A stretch of DNA of 64,000 nt from CAVVSD01 sp963757125 (GTDB lineage: Bacteria > Actinomycetota > Thermoleophilia > Solirubrobacterales > Solirubrobacteraceae): positions 124,001-188,000 of the forward strand of contig CAVWQP010000003.1 in assembly GCA_963757125.1 (NCBI GenBank), in the 5' to 3' direction. The notes under the pieces were generated by a model. It was given only the letters and a program-made list of their open reading frames with translations, did no database searches and was not told the origin of the DNA. This document shows, piece by piece, positions 43,737 to 51,981 of the stretch. The position numbers were made by a program, and so were the translations under genes. The stretch's first letter is position 1, and every line of letters begins with the position of its first letter.

Positions 43737-44151
43737 CGGCGGAGGCGAGGCCGTCCACGAACGTGCGCGTCATCCCCTCCAGCGCGCGCCGGTACAGCCA
43801 GCCCGAGCCCGGGACCTTCGGGCGGAAGGTCGTGTGCCAGCGGATCTCCGTGCCCGTCGCGGCCGGCGCGAGATCGATCTCCGCGCGGTAGTCGCGCAGG
43901 GCGAGGCCGCTGAGCAGCGCGTAGGTGAGCCTGCGGCCGTCGGCGCGCTCGACGATCTCCTCCCGGATGCGGTGACGACCGGTGCGGAACCGGCGGATCT
44001 CGCCGACCCCGTCGCCGCCGCCGGGCCGCTCGGACTCGTACTCGTCGATCGGGGTCCAATCGGGCCAGGTCGAGCTGTCCCCGAGCAGCCGCCAGACCGC
44101 GTCAGGGTCGGCGGTGGTGGTGCCGCGCACGTCGATCTCCTTGAGCGCCAT
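43684..44151 (-). CDS. SRPBCC (polyketide cyclase-like) protein, probable TetR target
   Basis: 155 residues from the ATG at 44151, behind AGGAGGAGCC. MALKEIDVRGTTTADPDAVW, LLGDSSTWPDWTPIDEYE and the ending AxVDGL-type helix (EGMTRTFVDGLAS) are typical of SRPBCC proteins, which bind hydrophobic ligands. It is divergent from the TetR gene across a 61-base region with a clear operator, so it is probably repressed by that TetR. Confidence 0.85.
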   Translation of the reverse strand: MALKEIDVRGTTTADPDAVWRLLGDSSTWPDWTPIDEYESERPGGGDGVGEIRRFRTGRHRIREEIVERADGRRLTYALLSGLALRDYRAEIDLAPAATGTEIRWHTTFRPKVPGSGWLYRRALEGMTRTFVDGLASAATSSRRADAPPAGHPAG

Positions 44152-44187
44152 GGCTCCTCCTTCACGTGATGTGTGCCAAGTGGAACA

Positions 44188-44203
44188 TGTACCACTCGGT
44201 ACA
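44188..44203. promoter_or_regulatory. TetR operator TGTACC-ACTC-GGTACA
   Basis: A perfect 6-bp inverted repeat with a 4-base centre lies between the divergent SRPBCC and TetR genes and overlaps the TACAGT -10 element of tetR. Size, symmetry and place fit a TetR-family operator for both genes. Confidence 0.65.
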
Positions 44204-44205
44204 GT
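44200..44205 (+). promoter_or_regulatory. Candidate -10 (TACAGT) of the tetR gene
   Basis: It ends 7 bases before the ATG at 44213 (leaderless geometry) and overlaps the right arm of the operator, consistent with autorepression. Confidence 0.45.
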
Positions 44206-44212
44206 ACTCCGC

Positions 44213-44809
44213 ATGGCAAGCGGCCCCCGGGAACGACTGCTCGACGCGGTCATCGACCACCTCGGCGAGCACGGGCTCGGGGACACGAGCCTGCGCGGCC
44301 TCGCGGCGGCCGTCGGGACGAGCCACCGGATGCTCAGCTACCACTTCGGCACGCGCGCGCTGCTGCTGACCGCCGTGAGTCGCGAGGTCGAGCGCCGCCA
44401 GCGGGCGTGGTTCGCGGAGATGCTCGCGCAGGACACGGAGCCCGTCGAGCTCATGCGCGGGATGCACCGGCGCATCTCCGATCCGGCGCTGCACAACCAG
44501 GAGCGCCTGTTCTTCGAGCTCTACGCGCGGGCCCTCGTCGACGGAGCGGAGGTCGAGGGCTTCCTCCCGGAGGCGGTCGAGGCGTGGATCGAGCCGTCGA
44601 GCGAGCTCTTCCGGCGGCTGGGCTTCGACGAGGACGACGCCCGCGCGGAGGCCCGCCTGTCGCTGGCGGTCGCGCGCGGGCTCCTGCTCGATCTGCTCGC
44701 GACCGGGGACCGCGCGGCGGTCGACGCGGCGGTCGAGCGCTACCTGAGCCGGTACGAGCCGCGCCAGGCGCGGGCGACGACGACGCGGAACACGTTGTCG
44801 AAGCGGTAG
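44213..44809 (+). CDS. TetR-family transcriptional regulator
   Basis: 198 residues. The N-terminal helix-turn-helix is ERLLDAVIDHLGEHGLGDTS with LRGLAAAVGTSHRMLSYHFG, the standard TetR pattern. The C-terminal part is the ligand-binding and dimerisation region (LFFELYARALVDGAEVEGFL). The last 70 bases overlap the opposite-strand methyltransferase gene. Ligand unknown. Confidence 0.92.
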   Translation: MASGPRERLLDAVIDHLGEHGLGDTSLRGLAAAVGTSHRMLSYHFGTRALLLTAVSREVERRQRAWFAEMLAQDTEPVELMRGMHRRISDPALHNQERLFFELYARALVDGAEVEGFLPEAVEAWIEPSSELFRRLGFDEDDARAEARLSLAVARGLLLDLLATGDRAAVDAAVERYLSRYEPRQARATTTRNTLSKR

Positions 44810-45552
44810 GAGCCGTCGGGCCGCCGGTAGGGCGCGGCGGCGTCGGCGACGGTCGCGCGGACCGCCTGCTCGCCGGCGTGGTCCAGTGCTCCGCACAGGA
44901 CCGCGTCGAGGAGGAACGCCCGGTGCAGCGCGGCGTCGTCCGCGACCACGAACGGCACCGACACGTCCTGGGCGCCGAGCAGCGACAGCCCGGCGTCGGC
45001 TGCGAGCGCGTCGATGATCCCGGGCTCGCCGAGGCGCGGCTCGCGCTCGTCCGCGCGGCGGCCGGCGAGGCGCTCGAGCGCGACGGCGACGGCCTCGACC
45101 TCGCAGTCGCGGTCGGGGCCCCAGGCGGACACGGCGACGAGCGCGCCGTTGCGGGCGACGCGGCGCGCCTCGGCCAGCGCCGCGCGGCGGTCACCGGCGA
45201 ACTGCACCGCGTTGAAGGCGGTGACGACGTCGAAGACGTCGTCGGGCCAGGGCAGCTCCTCGATCGACCCGACCCGCAGATCCGCCTCCGGGACGCGGCG
45301 GCGGGCGGCGGCGATCATCGCCTCGGCGTCGTCGACCCCGGCCACGTCGGCGCCGCGGCCGGCCGCGAGGGCCAGGAACTCCCCGCTGCCGCAGCCGAGA
45401 TCGAGCACCGACGTGCCGGGCGCGAGCGCGGTGGCCGCCGCGACGACCTGGCGGGCCGGGTCGGCGAACGACGACCACGACTCCTGCCACAGATCCACGA
45501 TGGAGTTCCATGCGCCCACGTGGATGGGACGACGCTCCGGAGCGAAGTTCAT
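44740..45552 (-). CDS. Class I SAM-dependent methyltransferase
   Basis: 270 residues. The SAM-binding motif I is SVLDLGCGSGEFLALAAGRG, with motif II-like DVAGVDDAEAMIAAARRR and DVFDVVTAFNAVQFAGDRRA. The pattern fits ubiquinone/menaquinone-type or small-molecule methyltransferases; the substrate is unknown. Start at the ATG at 45552; it converges on tetR. Confidence 0.9.
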   Translation of the reverse strand: MNFAPERRPIHVGAWNSIVDLWQESWSSFADPARQVVAAATALAPGTSVLDLGCGSGEFLALAAGRGADVAGVDDAEAMIAAARRRVPEADLRVGSIEELPWPDDVFDVVTAFNAVQFAGDRRAALAEARRVARNGALVAVSAWGPDRDCEVEAVAVALERLAGRRADEREPRLGEPGIIDALAADAGLSLLGAQDVSVPFVVADDAALHRAFLLDAVLCGALDHAGEQAVRATVADAAAPYRRPDGSYRFDNVFRVVVARAWRGSYRLR

Positions 45553-45614
45553 CGGTGCCTGTCAGATCCGCCGCGCCCGCCGCGACCTCTCCTCACCAGC
45601 CGAGAGGAGCAAGC

Positions 45615-46559
45615 ATGATCGAGACCGCCATCGCCGCCCTGCGCGTCGGCCCGCCCGCCGTCGCGGGGCCGCTCGCCGTCTTCCCCGTCCACGGCGACGG
45701 AGCGCGGCTGGAGTTCCGCGCGTTCGCGGAGGCCGCCGCGCTGGGTGCGACCGTGACCGAGCTGCCCGGTGGCGCCTCCGTCGGCGACCTGCTCGTCCGC
45801 AACCCGCTCGACGTCGCCGTGCTGCTCTACGAGGGCGAGGAGGTGCGCGGCGCGCAGCAGGACCGCACGCTCGACGTCTCCGTGCTCGTGGCGCCCGGCG
45901 CGACGCTGAAGATCCCGGTGAGCTGCGTCGAGGCGGGGCGCTGGGAGCACTCCCGATCCGGTGAGGCGTTCACCCCTGCGCCACAGGCCGCGTTCCCGGC
46001 GCTGCGGCGGGCGAAGAGCCGCGCGGCCGCGGCGACTGGCCGCGCCGAGCAGCACGAGGTCTGGTCGATGGTCGGCGCGGCGTCGATGCGCCACGCCGCA
46101 CCGTCGGAGACCGGCGCGCTGCGCGACGTGTTCACCGCGCGCGACGAGGTGCTGCGCGAGTTCACGTCGCGGATCCCGCGCGAGGAGGGCCAGCTCGGGG
46201 CGATCGCCGCGATCGGCGGGCAGGTCGTGGTCGTCGACGTCGCGCACCGGGCCGAGGTGTGGGCCGCGCTGCACGGGCCGCTCGTGGCCGGCTACGCGCT
46301 CGACGCCGTCGAGCACATCGGCGGGCGCGTGCCCGACGCGCCGGAGGTCTCGGTGGCCGAGCGGCTGCTGCAGGCCGCCCTCGTCGCGCCGGGCGTGGTG
46401 CGCCCCGGCGTCGGGATGGGTGCCGAGATGCGGTTCGCGACCGCCGCTGCCCAGGGCGCGCGTCTCGTCCACGACGGCGAGCTCGTCGCGCTGACGGCGT
46501 TCCCGGGCGAGGGCCTGGCGCCGATCCGCGTGCGGCGCCCGTCGCGACGGCGGCCGTAG
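45615..46559 (+). CDS. ARPP-1 domain protein
   Basis: 314 residues from the ATG at 45615, behind GAGAGGAGCAAGC. Diagnostic sequence: AVLLYEGEEVRGAQQDRTLD, then VAPGATLKIPVSCVEAGRWE, matching the ARPP-1 family (a domain associated with ARG and rhodanese-phosphatase proteins) as I recall it. Function in bacteria is unknown. GAQQ replaces the commoner GAKQ. The frame is open upstream to 45510, but the ribosome site fixes the start. Confidence 0.82.
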   Translation: MIETAIAALRVGPPAVAGPLAVFPVHGDGARLEFRAFAEAAALGATVTELPGGASVGDLLVRNPLDVAVLLYEGEEVRGAQQDRTLDVSVLVAPGATLKIPVSCVEAGRWEHSRSGEAFTPAPQAAFPALRRAKSRAAAATGRAEQHEVWSMVGAASMRHAAPSETGALRDVFTARDEVLREFTSRIPREEGQLGAIAAIGGQVVVVDVAHRAEVWAALHGPLVAGYALDAVEHIGGRVPDAPEVSVAERLLQAALVAPGVVRPGVGMGAEMRFATAAAQGARLVHDGELVALTAFPGEGLAPIRVRRPSRRRP

Positions 46560-46637
46560 CGCGGTTGCACCGCCCGTCCTGGCGGGTAGTCGCCAAGGTA
46601 GGAACCAGGAACCGCGAGCTCCGGAGGGGATCCGACC

Positions 46638-46868
46638 TTGAACCTGTCCCGAAGCAGTCGCAACCGGCGCGGCATGGGCCGCTGGACCGAGCGCGGCGTG
46701 CTCATCACGTGCGGTGCCGCAGCGGGCGCGATCGTGTCGCGGCTCGAGCGCCGTCGCCACCGCCCGCACACGATCCATGAGGACGCCGAGGCGGTCGCCA
46801 CCGACACGACGCTCGCCGAGCAGGTCGACACGGGGATCTTCGTCCCGCCGCGGGGCGAGGGCGGCTGA
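46638..46868 (+). CDS. Small hypothetical protein
   Basis: 76 residues from the TTG at 46638, with GGAGGGG about 10 bases upstream; an ATG at 46674 would give 64. It reads MGRWTERGVLITCGAAAGAI near the start, a short hydrophobic stretch too weak for a certain membrane helix, then Arg-rich and acidic parts. It ends one base before the GNAT gene start, suggesting one operon. No family recognised. Confidence 0.5.
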   Translation: MNLSRSSRNRRGMGRWTERGVLITCGAAAGAIVSRLERRRHRPHTIHEDAEAVATDTTLAEQVDTGIFVPPRGEGG

Positions 46869-46869
46869 G

Positions 46870-47493
46870 ATGCGGTCGGGCGTCGAGCTGGACATCAGCC
46901 CGCCGTTGGAGCTCGAGCGGATGGCGAGCGGCGAGCTCGTCGCCATCCGCACCGCCGACAAAGGCGACGAGGCACTGCTTCGCGAGCTGGCGCTCGACCT
47001 CGCCCACACGCGCCGACAGGCGCGCCACCTGGGCTGGATGAGCGTCTCCAACCGCATCCCGCGGCCGCTGCAGCCGCTGACGCGCCTCGAGTCCCTCGAG
47101 GAGTGCCTCGTCGCGATCGATCCCCGCGACGGCCGCGCGATCGGCATGGCGTCGATCGCCCCCACGCCCGGCGAGCCCGCCGTCGCCGCGCCGTGGGTCA
47201 CCGTCCGCGAGAGCCTGCGCCGGCGCGGCGTCGCGACGGCGCTCCTCGAGCGCCTCGCGGTCCGTGCGCGACAGCACGGGCACGACCGCTTCCGGCTCCA
47301 GATGGTGGTCTCCGAGCAGCGCATGCTCGAGCTGATGCGCCGGGTCGGCGTCCCGTGCCGGCCGGTGCGGAGCCTCCGCGAGGTGGAGGCCGAGGTCCCG
47401 CTGTCCGGCGGGGACGGCCTGGGCGTCGCGCTCGGCGCCGCCCTGTGGGCCGTCGCGCGCGGCGGCCTGCGCCCGATGGTGCCGAGGGCCTGA
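46870..47493 (+). CDS. GNAT-family N-acetyltransferase
   Basis: 207 residues from the ATG at 46870. The acetyl-CoA-binding motif A appears as VTVRESLRRRGVATALLERL, following WVTV, with motif B near DRFRLQMVVSEQRMLELMRR. The N-terminal 90 residues include ELALDLAHTRRQARHLGWMS. The substrate is unknown. It is preceded by the small hypothetical gene and ends 19 bases before the convergent ackA stop. Confidence 0.83.
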   Translation: MRSGVELDISPPLELERMASGELVAIRTADKGDEALLRELALDLAHTRRQARHLGWMSVSNRIPRPLQPLTRLESLEECLVAIDPRDGRAIGMASIAPTPGEPAVAAPWVTVRESLRRRGVATALLERLAVRARQHGHDRFRLQMVVSEQRMLELMRRVGVPCRPVRSLREVEAEVPLSGGDGLGVALGAALWAVARGGLRPMVPRA

Positions 47494-47512
47494 ACGACCG
47501 CGGTCTCGTCGA

Positions 47513-48517
47513 CTAGGAGCCCAGCACCGAGCGCACGCTGCGCGCGATCTCGAGGTCCTCGCGGGCCTCGATCACGAGCACGGCCGCATCGCCCAGGAGG
47601 CCGAGCCCGTCGGTCGCCGCGTCGCGCACCTCGGGCGCGTGCTCGCCGACGCCGCCGGTGAAGACGAGGGCGTCGACCCCGCCCAGCGACGCGACCATCG
47701 CGCCGATCGACGAGCGCAGCCGGTGCACGTAGACGTCGAACGCCAGCCGTGCGGCGTCGTCGCCGCGCCCGGCCGCGGCGACGACCTCGCGCATGTCCGC
47801 GGTCCCGGCGAGCCCGAGCAGGCCCGAGCGCCGCTCGAGCGCGTCGTTGAGCTCCCCGGCGTCCACCGCGTCGCGCTCCAGCAGCCACGCGAGGATCCCG
47901 GGGTCGACGTCGCCCGAGCGCGTCGCCATGACGAGGCCGGCGAGCGGCGTGAAGCCCATCGTCGTGTCCACCGAGCGGCCGTCGAGCACGGCGGCCAGCG
48001 ATGCCCCGGCGCCCAGGTGGCAGGTGACGATGCGCCGCGCGCCGTCCACGAGCTCCCCGGCCCGCCGCGACGCGTACGCGTGCGAGAGGCCGTGGAAGCC
48101 GTAGCGCCGCAGCCCGTAGCGCTCGCGCCACTCGGCGGGCAGCGCGTAGGTGCGCGCCGCCTCGGGCAGCGTCGCGTGGAAGGCCGTGTCGAAGCACGCG
48201 ACCGCCGGCAGCCCCGGGCGGGCGCGGCGGACCGCCTCGAGCGCATCGAGGGCGGGCGGCTGGTGCAGCGGCGCGAGCTCGGTGAGCGCGCGCAGGTCGG
48301 CGAGGAGCGCGTCGTCGACGGCCTCGGCGGAGGCGTGACGGGGGCCGCCGTGGACGATCCGGTGCCCGGAGGCGTCCGCGTCGCCCGCCTCGGCCAGGGC
48401 GTCCTCGAGCTCGTCCGAGCCGGCGTCGAGGTCGCGTGTCCAGACGACCTCGTCGTCCGGGTCCAGCAGCCGGAGCTTCAGGCTGCTCGACCCGGCGTTC
48501 ACGACGAGGACGTGCAT
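47513..48517 (-). CDS. ackA: Acetate kinase (short form)
   Basis: 334 residues; most acetate kinases have about 400. It makes ATP and acetate from acetyl phosphate. Motifs present: LVVNAGSSSLKLRLLD, GHRIVHGG, CFDTAFHATLPEAA, YGFHGLSH, TCHLGAGASLAAV, MATRSGDVDPGI and FTGGVGEHAPEVRD. The missing length is in the first third (between SLKLRLLD and GHRIVHGG). It begins one base after the phosphoketolase stop, so acetyl phosphate from that enzyme is passed straight to ATP production. Confidence 0.94.
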   Translation of the reverse strand: MHVLVVNAGSSSLKLRLLDPDDEVVWTRDLDAGSDELEDALAEAGDADASGHRIVHGGPRHASAEAVDDALLADLRALTELAPLHQPPALDALEAVRRARPGLPAVACFDTAFHATLPEAARTYALPAEWRERYGLRRYGFHGLSHAYASRRAGELVDGARRIVTCHLGAGASLAAVLDGRSVDTTMGFTPLAGLVMATRSGDVDPGILAWLLERDAVDAGELNDALERRSGLLGLAGTADMREVVAAAGRGDDAARLAFDVYVHRLRSSIGAMVASLGGVDALVFTGGVGEHAPEVRDAATDGLGLLGDAAVLVIEAREDLEIARSVRSVLGS

Positions 48518-48518
48518 C

Positions 48519-50888
48519 TCAGCCGGGCAGCACCCAGTCGCGGACGTCGGGCGGGTCGTCGCCGACCGCCCGGGTGTAGTCGCGATGGCGCAGGCGCTCG
48601 TCGACCATCCGCTGGCGCACCGCAGCGGCCGTCGTGCCCAGCCCGGGCACGCGGTCGATGACGTCCATGACGAGGTGGAAGCGGTCCATCTCGTTGAGCA
48701 TCACCATGTCGAACGGCGTCGTGGTGGTGCCCTCCTCGATGTAGCCGCGCACGTGCATGTTGTCGTGGTTCGCGCGGTTGTAGGTCAGGCGGTGGATGAG
48801 CCACGGGTACCCGTGGTAGGCGAAGATCACCGGCCGCTCCTGGGTGAACAGCGCGTCGAACTCGTGATCGGGCATCCCGTGCGGATGGGCGGTGTCCGGC
48901 TGCAGGCGCATGAGGTCGACGACGTTGACGACCCGCACCTTGAGGTCGGGCAGGTGCTCGCGCAGCATCGCGGCGGCGGCGACGGTCTCCAGCGTCGGGA
49001 TGTCCCCGGCGCAGCCGAGCACGACGTCGGGGATGTCGCCCGGCTGCTCGGTGCCCGCCCAGTCCCAGATGCCGATGCCGCGGGTGCAGTGGAGCTTCGC
49101 CTCGTCCATGGTCAGGTAGTCGAGCGCGGGCTGCTTGCCGGCGACGATGACGTTGACGTAGTCCCGGCTGCGCAGGCAGTGGTCGGCGACGGACAGGAGG
49201 CAGTTGGCGTCCGGCGGCAGGTAGACGCGGGTGATCTCGGCCTTCTTGTTCATCACGTGGTCGATGAAGCCCGGGTCCTGGTGGGAGAAGCCGTTGTGGT
49301 CCTGGCGCCAGACGTGCGAGCTGAGCAGGTAGTTCAGCGACGGGATCGGGCGCCGCCAGGGCAGGTTGCGCGTCACCTTCAGCCACTTCGCGTGCTGGTT
49401 GAACATCGAGTCGACGATGTGGATGAAGGCCTCGTAGCAGTTGAAGAGGCCGTGGCGGCCGGTGAGCGTGTAGCCCTCCAGCCAGCCCTGGCAGAGGTGC
49501 TCGCTGAGGACCTCCATGACGCGCCCGTCGGGGGCGAGGTGGTCGTCGCCCGGCAGGCGGGGCGGCTGCCACGCGCGGTCGGTGGCCTCGAAGACCGCGT
49601 TGAGCCGGTTGGAGGCGGTCTCGTCCGGTCCCATGATCCGGAACGTCTGCGGGTTCGCCCGCATGACGTCGCGCAGGAAGGCGCCGAGCACGCGCGTCGC
49701 CTCGCTGGAGGTGCGCGCGGGCGCGTCGACCGTCACGGCGTAGTCGGCGAAGTCGGGCAGCTCGAGGTTCTGCGCCAGCCTGCCGCCGTTCGCGTGCGGG
49801 TTCGCGCCCATGCGCCGGTCCCCGTCGGGGGCGAGCGCCGCCAGCTCGCCCCGCAGCGTGCCGTCCTCGTCGAACAGCGACTCCGGGTCGTAGCTGCGCA
49901 TCCAGGCCTCGAGCAGCCCCACGTGCTCGGGGTTGTCGGCCAGCCCGGCCAGCGGGACCTGGTGCGCGCGGAAGGTCCCCTCGACCTGGACGCCGTCGAC
50001 GACCTTGGGCCCCGTCCAGCCCTTCGGCGTGCGCAGGACGATCATCGGCCAGCGCGGGCGTCCGTCGTGCTCGCCGCCGCGGGCGCGCGCCTGGATGGCG
50101 GCGATCTCGTCGAGGCAGTCGTCGAGCGCCGCGGCCATCGCCTGGTGCACCTCGGCGGGATCGTCGCCCTCGACGTAGCGCGGCTCGTGCCCGTAGCCCC
50201 GCAGCAGGCTGGTGAGATCCTCCTCGGGGATGCGGGCGAGGACGGTGGGGTTGGCGATCTTGTAGCCGTTGAGCTGCAGGATCGGGAGCACAGCGCCGTC
50301 CGTCGCGGGGTTCAGGAACGAGGTCGAGTGCCAGCTCGCCGCGAGCGGCCCGGTCTCCGCCTCGCCGTCGCCGACGACCGCGCAGACCACGAGATCGGGG
50401 TTGTCGAAGGCCGCCCCGTAGGCGTGCACGAGCGCGTAGCCGAGCTCGCCGCCCTCGTGGATCGAGCCGGGCGTCTCGGGCGCGACGTGGCTCGGGATCC
50501 CGCCGGGGAACGAGAACTGCCGGAACAGGCGGCGCATGCCCTCGGCGTCGGTCGAGATGTCCGGGTAGACCTCGCTGTAGGAGCCCTCGAGGTAGGTGTT
50601 GGCCACGAGGCCGGGTCCGCCGTGGCCGGGCCCCGCGACGTAGATCGCGTCCAGGTCGCGCGCCCTGATCACGCGGTTCATGTGCGCGTAGATCAGGTTC
50701 AGCCCGGGCGTCGTCCCCCAGTGGCCGAGAAGGCGCGGCTTGATGTGCTCCAGCCGCAGCGGGTCGCGCAGGAGCGGGTTGTCGAGCAGGTAGATCTGGC
50801 CGACCGAGAGGTAGTTCGCGGCGCGCCAGTACGCGTCGATGAGCCGAAGCTCTTCCTCTGCGAGGGGGGCGGGAGCGCTCATCGACAC
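48519..50888 (-). CDS. xfp: Phosphoketolase (xylulose-5-phosphate/fructose-6-phosphate)
   Basis: 789 residues, normal length. Splits xylulose 5-phosphate or fructose 6-phosphate into acetyl phosphate plus glyceraldehyde 3-phosphate or erythrose 4-phosphate, using ThDP. Conserved parts: YLSVGQIYLLDNPLLRDPL, LLGHWGTTPGLNLIYAHMNR, GPGHGGPGLVANTYLEGSYS, VVGDGEAETGPLAASWHS (ThDP site), SSHVWRQDHNGFSHQDPGF and GYPWLIHRLTYNRANHDN. The start is GTG at 50888 (or ATG at 50882). Upstream is a 202-base region shared with the divergent stress gene; no clear promoter was seen in it. Confidence 0.96.
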   Translation of the reverse strand: MSMSAPAPLAEEELRLIDAYWRAANYLSVGQIYLLDNPLLRDPLRLEHIKPRLLGHWGTTPGLNLIYAHMNRVIRARDLDAIYVAGPGHGGPGLVANTYLEGSYSEVYPDISTDAEGMRRLFRQFSFPGGIPSHVAPETPGSIHEGGELGYALVHAYGAAFDNPDLVVCAVVGDGEAETGPLAASWHSTSFLNPATDGAVLPILQLNGYKIANPTVLARIPEEDLTSLLRGYGHEPRYVEGDDPAEVHQAMAAALDDCLDEIAAIQARARGGEHDGRPRWPMIVLRTPKGWTGPKVVDGVQVEGTFRAHQVPLAGLADNPEHVGLLEAWMRSYDPESLFDEDGTLRGELAALAPDGDRRMGANPHANGGRLAQNLELPDFADYAVTVDAPARTSSEATRVLGAFLRDVMRANPQTFRIMGPDETASNRLNAVFEATDRAWQPPRLPGDDHLAPDGRVMEVLSEHLCQGWLEGYTLTGRHGLFNCYEAFIHIVDSMFNQHAKWLKVTRNLPWRRPIPSLNYLLSSHVWRQDHNGFSHQDPGFIDHVMNKKAEITRVYLPPDANCLLSVADHCLRSRDYVNVIVAGKQPALDYLTMDEAKLHCTRGIGIWDWAGTEQPGDIPDVVLGCAGDIPTLETVAAAAMLREHLPDLKVRVVNVVDLMRLQPDTAHPHGMPDHEFDALFTQERPVIFAYHGYPWLIHRLTYNRANHDNMHVRGYIEEGTTTTPFDMVMLNEMDRFHLVMDVIDRVPGLGTTAAAVRQRMVDERLRHRDYTRAVGDDPPDVRDWVLPG

Positions 50889-51090
50889 AGGGTGCCACGC
50901 GCGGGATGGCCGGGCCGTTCACCAGGCGGCCCGGCCGGCCCGTGCGGGAGGGAGCGCCGCGCGAGACCGGAGTAGGGTCGGCCTTCGGATGCGGCGCCGG
51001 CGAGGCGGGTCGACCTCACGAGCGACAGGCAATCAGGCCAGAGCACCGCAATCGTGACCGTTCTGAGAACCGTGTGAAGGAGCCCCGCCA

Positions 51091-51981
51091 GTGAGCCTCG
51101 TCTACATCGCCGGCTACGACGGCAGCGATGGATCCCGCGCCGCGGTCGACGCCGCGATCGCGCTCGCCCGGGCGGAGGGCGCGAAGGTGATCGCGGCCCA
51201 CGTCCACTCGCAGGTGCCGCCCATGTACGCGGACGTCGGGATGGCCGCGGGCGTCGAGCTCTACGACGAGCTGCGCACGCAGGGGGAGAAGCTGCTCGAG
51301 GCGCTGGACGCCGAGGGCGTCGACGAGCGCGTCCTGCTGTCCGGCGATCCCGCGCACGCCCTGCACAACCTCGCGGTCGATCGCCGCGCCAACCTGCTCG
51401 CCGTCGGCCTGACCCACCGGGAGGGGCTCGACCGCCTCGTGGCCGGATCGGTCGCGGCCGGCCTCCTGCACGGCGCGCCGTGCCCGGTGCTCACCGTCCC
51501 GCCCGGGACGACGGACGCGCCGCCGAAGGTCATCGCGGTCGCCTACGACGGGCGCCCGGAGGCGACCCGGGCGCTGGAGAGCGCGACCCGGCTGGCCGTC
51601 GCGCTCGGCAGCGAGCTGCAGCTGCTCGCCTGCTTCGAGAGCCCCGCGCTCGCCGTCTCAGCGCTCGGCGGCGGGCTCGACGTCGAGCCCGATCTGCAGG
51701 ACGCGTTCTCGCGCGTCGTCCAGGACGCGGCGGGCGGCGTGGCGGAGGTGCCCGTGTCGACGAAGCTGCTCGACGGCGCGCCGGGCCCCGCGATCGCCGA
51801 GGCGACGAAGGAGGGCGTCGAGCTGCTCGTGACCGGTTCGCGCGCCTACGGGCCGCTGCGCAGCGTGATCGTGGGCAGCGTGTCGCGCCACCTCGTCGAC
51901 CACGCGTCCTGCCCGGTGCTCGTCATCCCCCGCTCCGCCGAGGCGGACATCGACCGGGACGAGCCGTCAGCCGACGAGTGA
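51091..51981 (+). CDS. Universal stress protein, tandem UspA domains
   Basis: 296 residues, two Usp domains. The first starts VYIAGYDGSDGSRAAVDAAI and ends near GSVAAGLLHGAPCPVLTVPP. The second starts VIAVAYDGRPEATRALESAT and ends VGSVSRHLVDHASCPVLVIP. The G-x(2)-G-x(9)-G-S/T type ATP-binding motif appears in the second domain (VTGSRAYGPLRSVIVGSVS). The start is GTG at 51091 behind GAAGGAG. Divergent from xfp, suggesting shared control by energy or oxygen stress (inference). Confidence 0.92.
   Translation: MSLVYIAGYDGSDGSRAAVDAAIALARAEGAKVIAAHVHSQVPPMYADVGMAAGVELYDELRTQGEKLLEALDAEGVDERVLLSGDPAHALHNLAVDRRANLLAVGLTHREGLDRLVAGSVAAGLLHGAPCPVLTVPPGTTDAPPKVIAVAYDGRPEATRALESATRLAVALGSELQLLACFESPALAVSALGGGLDVEPDLQDAFSRVVQDAAGGVAEVPVSTKLLDGAPGPAIAEATKEGVELLVTGSRAYGPLRSVIVGSVSRHLVDHASCPVLVIPRSAEADIDRDEPSADE

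Noticed and set aside
48585..50975. 796-residue forward frame opposite phosphoketolase
   Set aside because: Antisense shadow of a strongly conserved gene.
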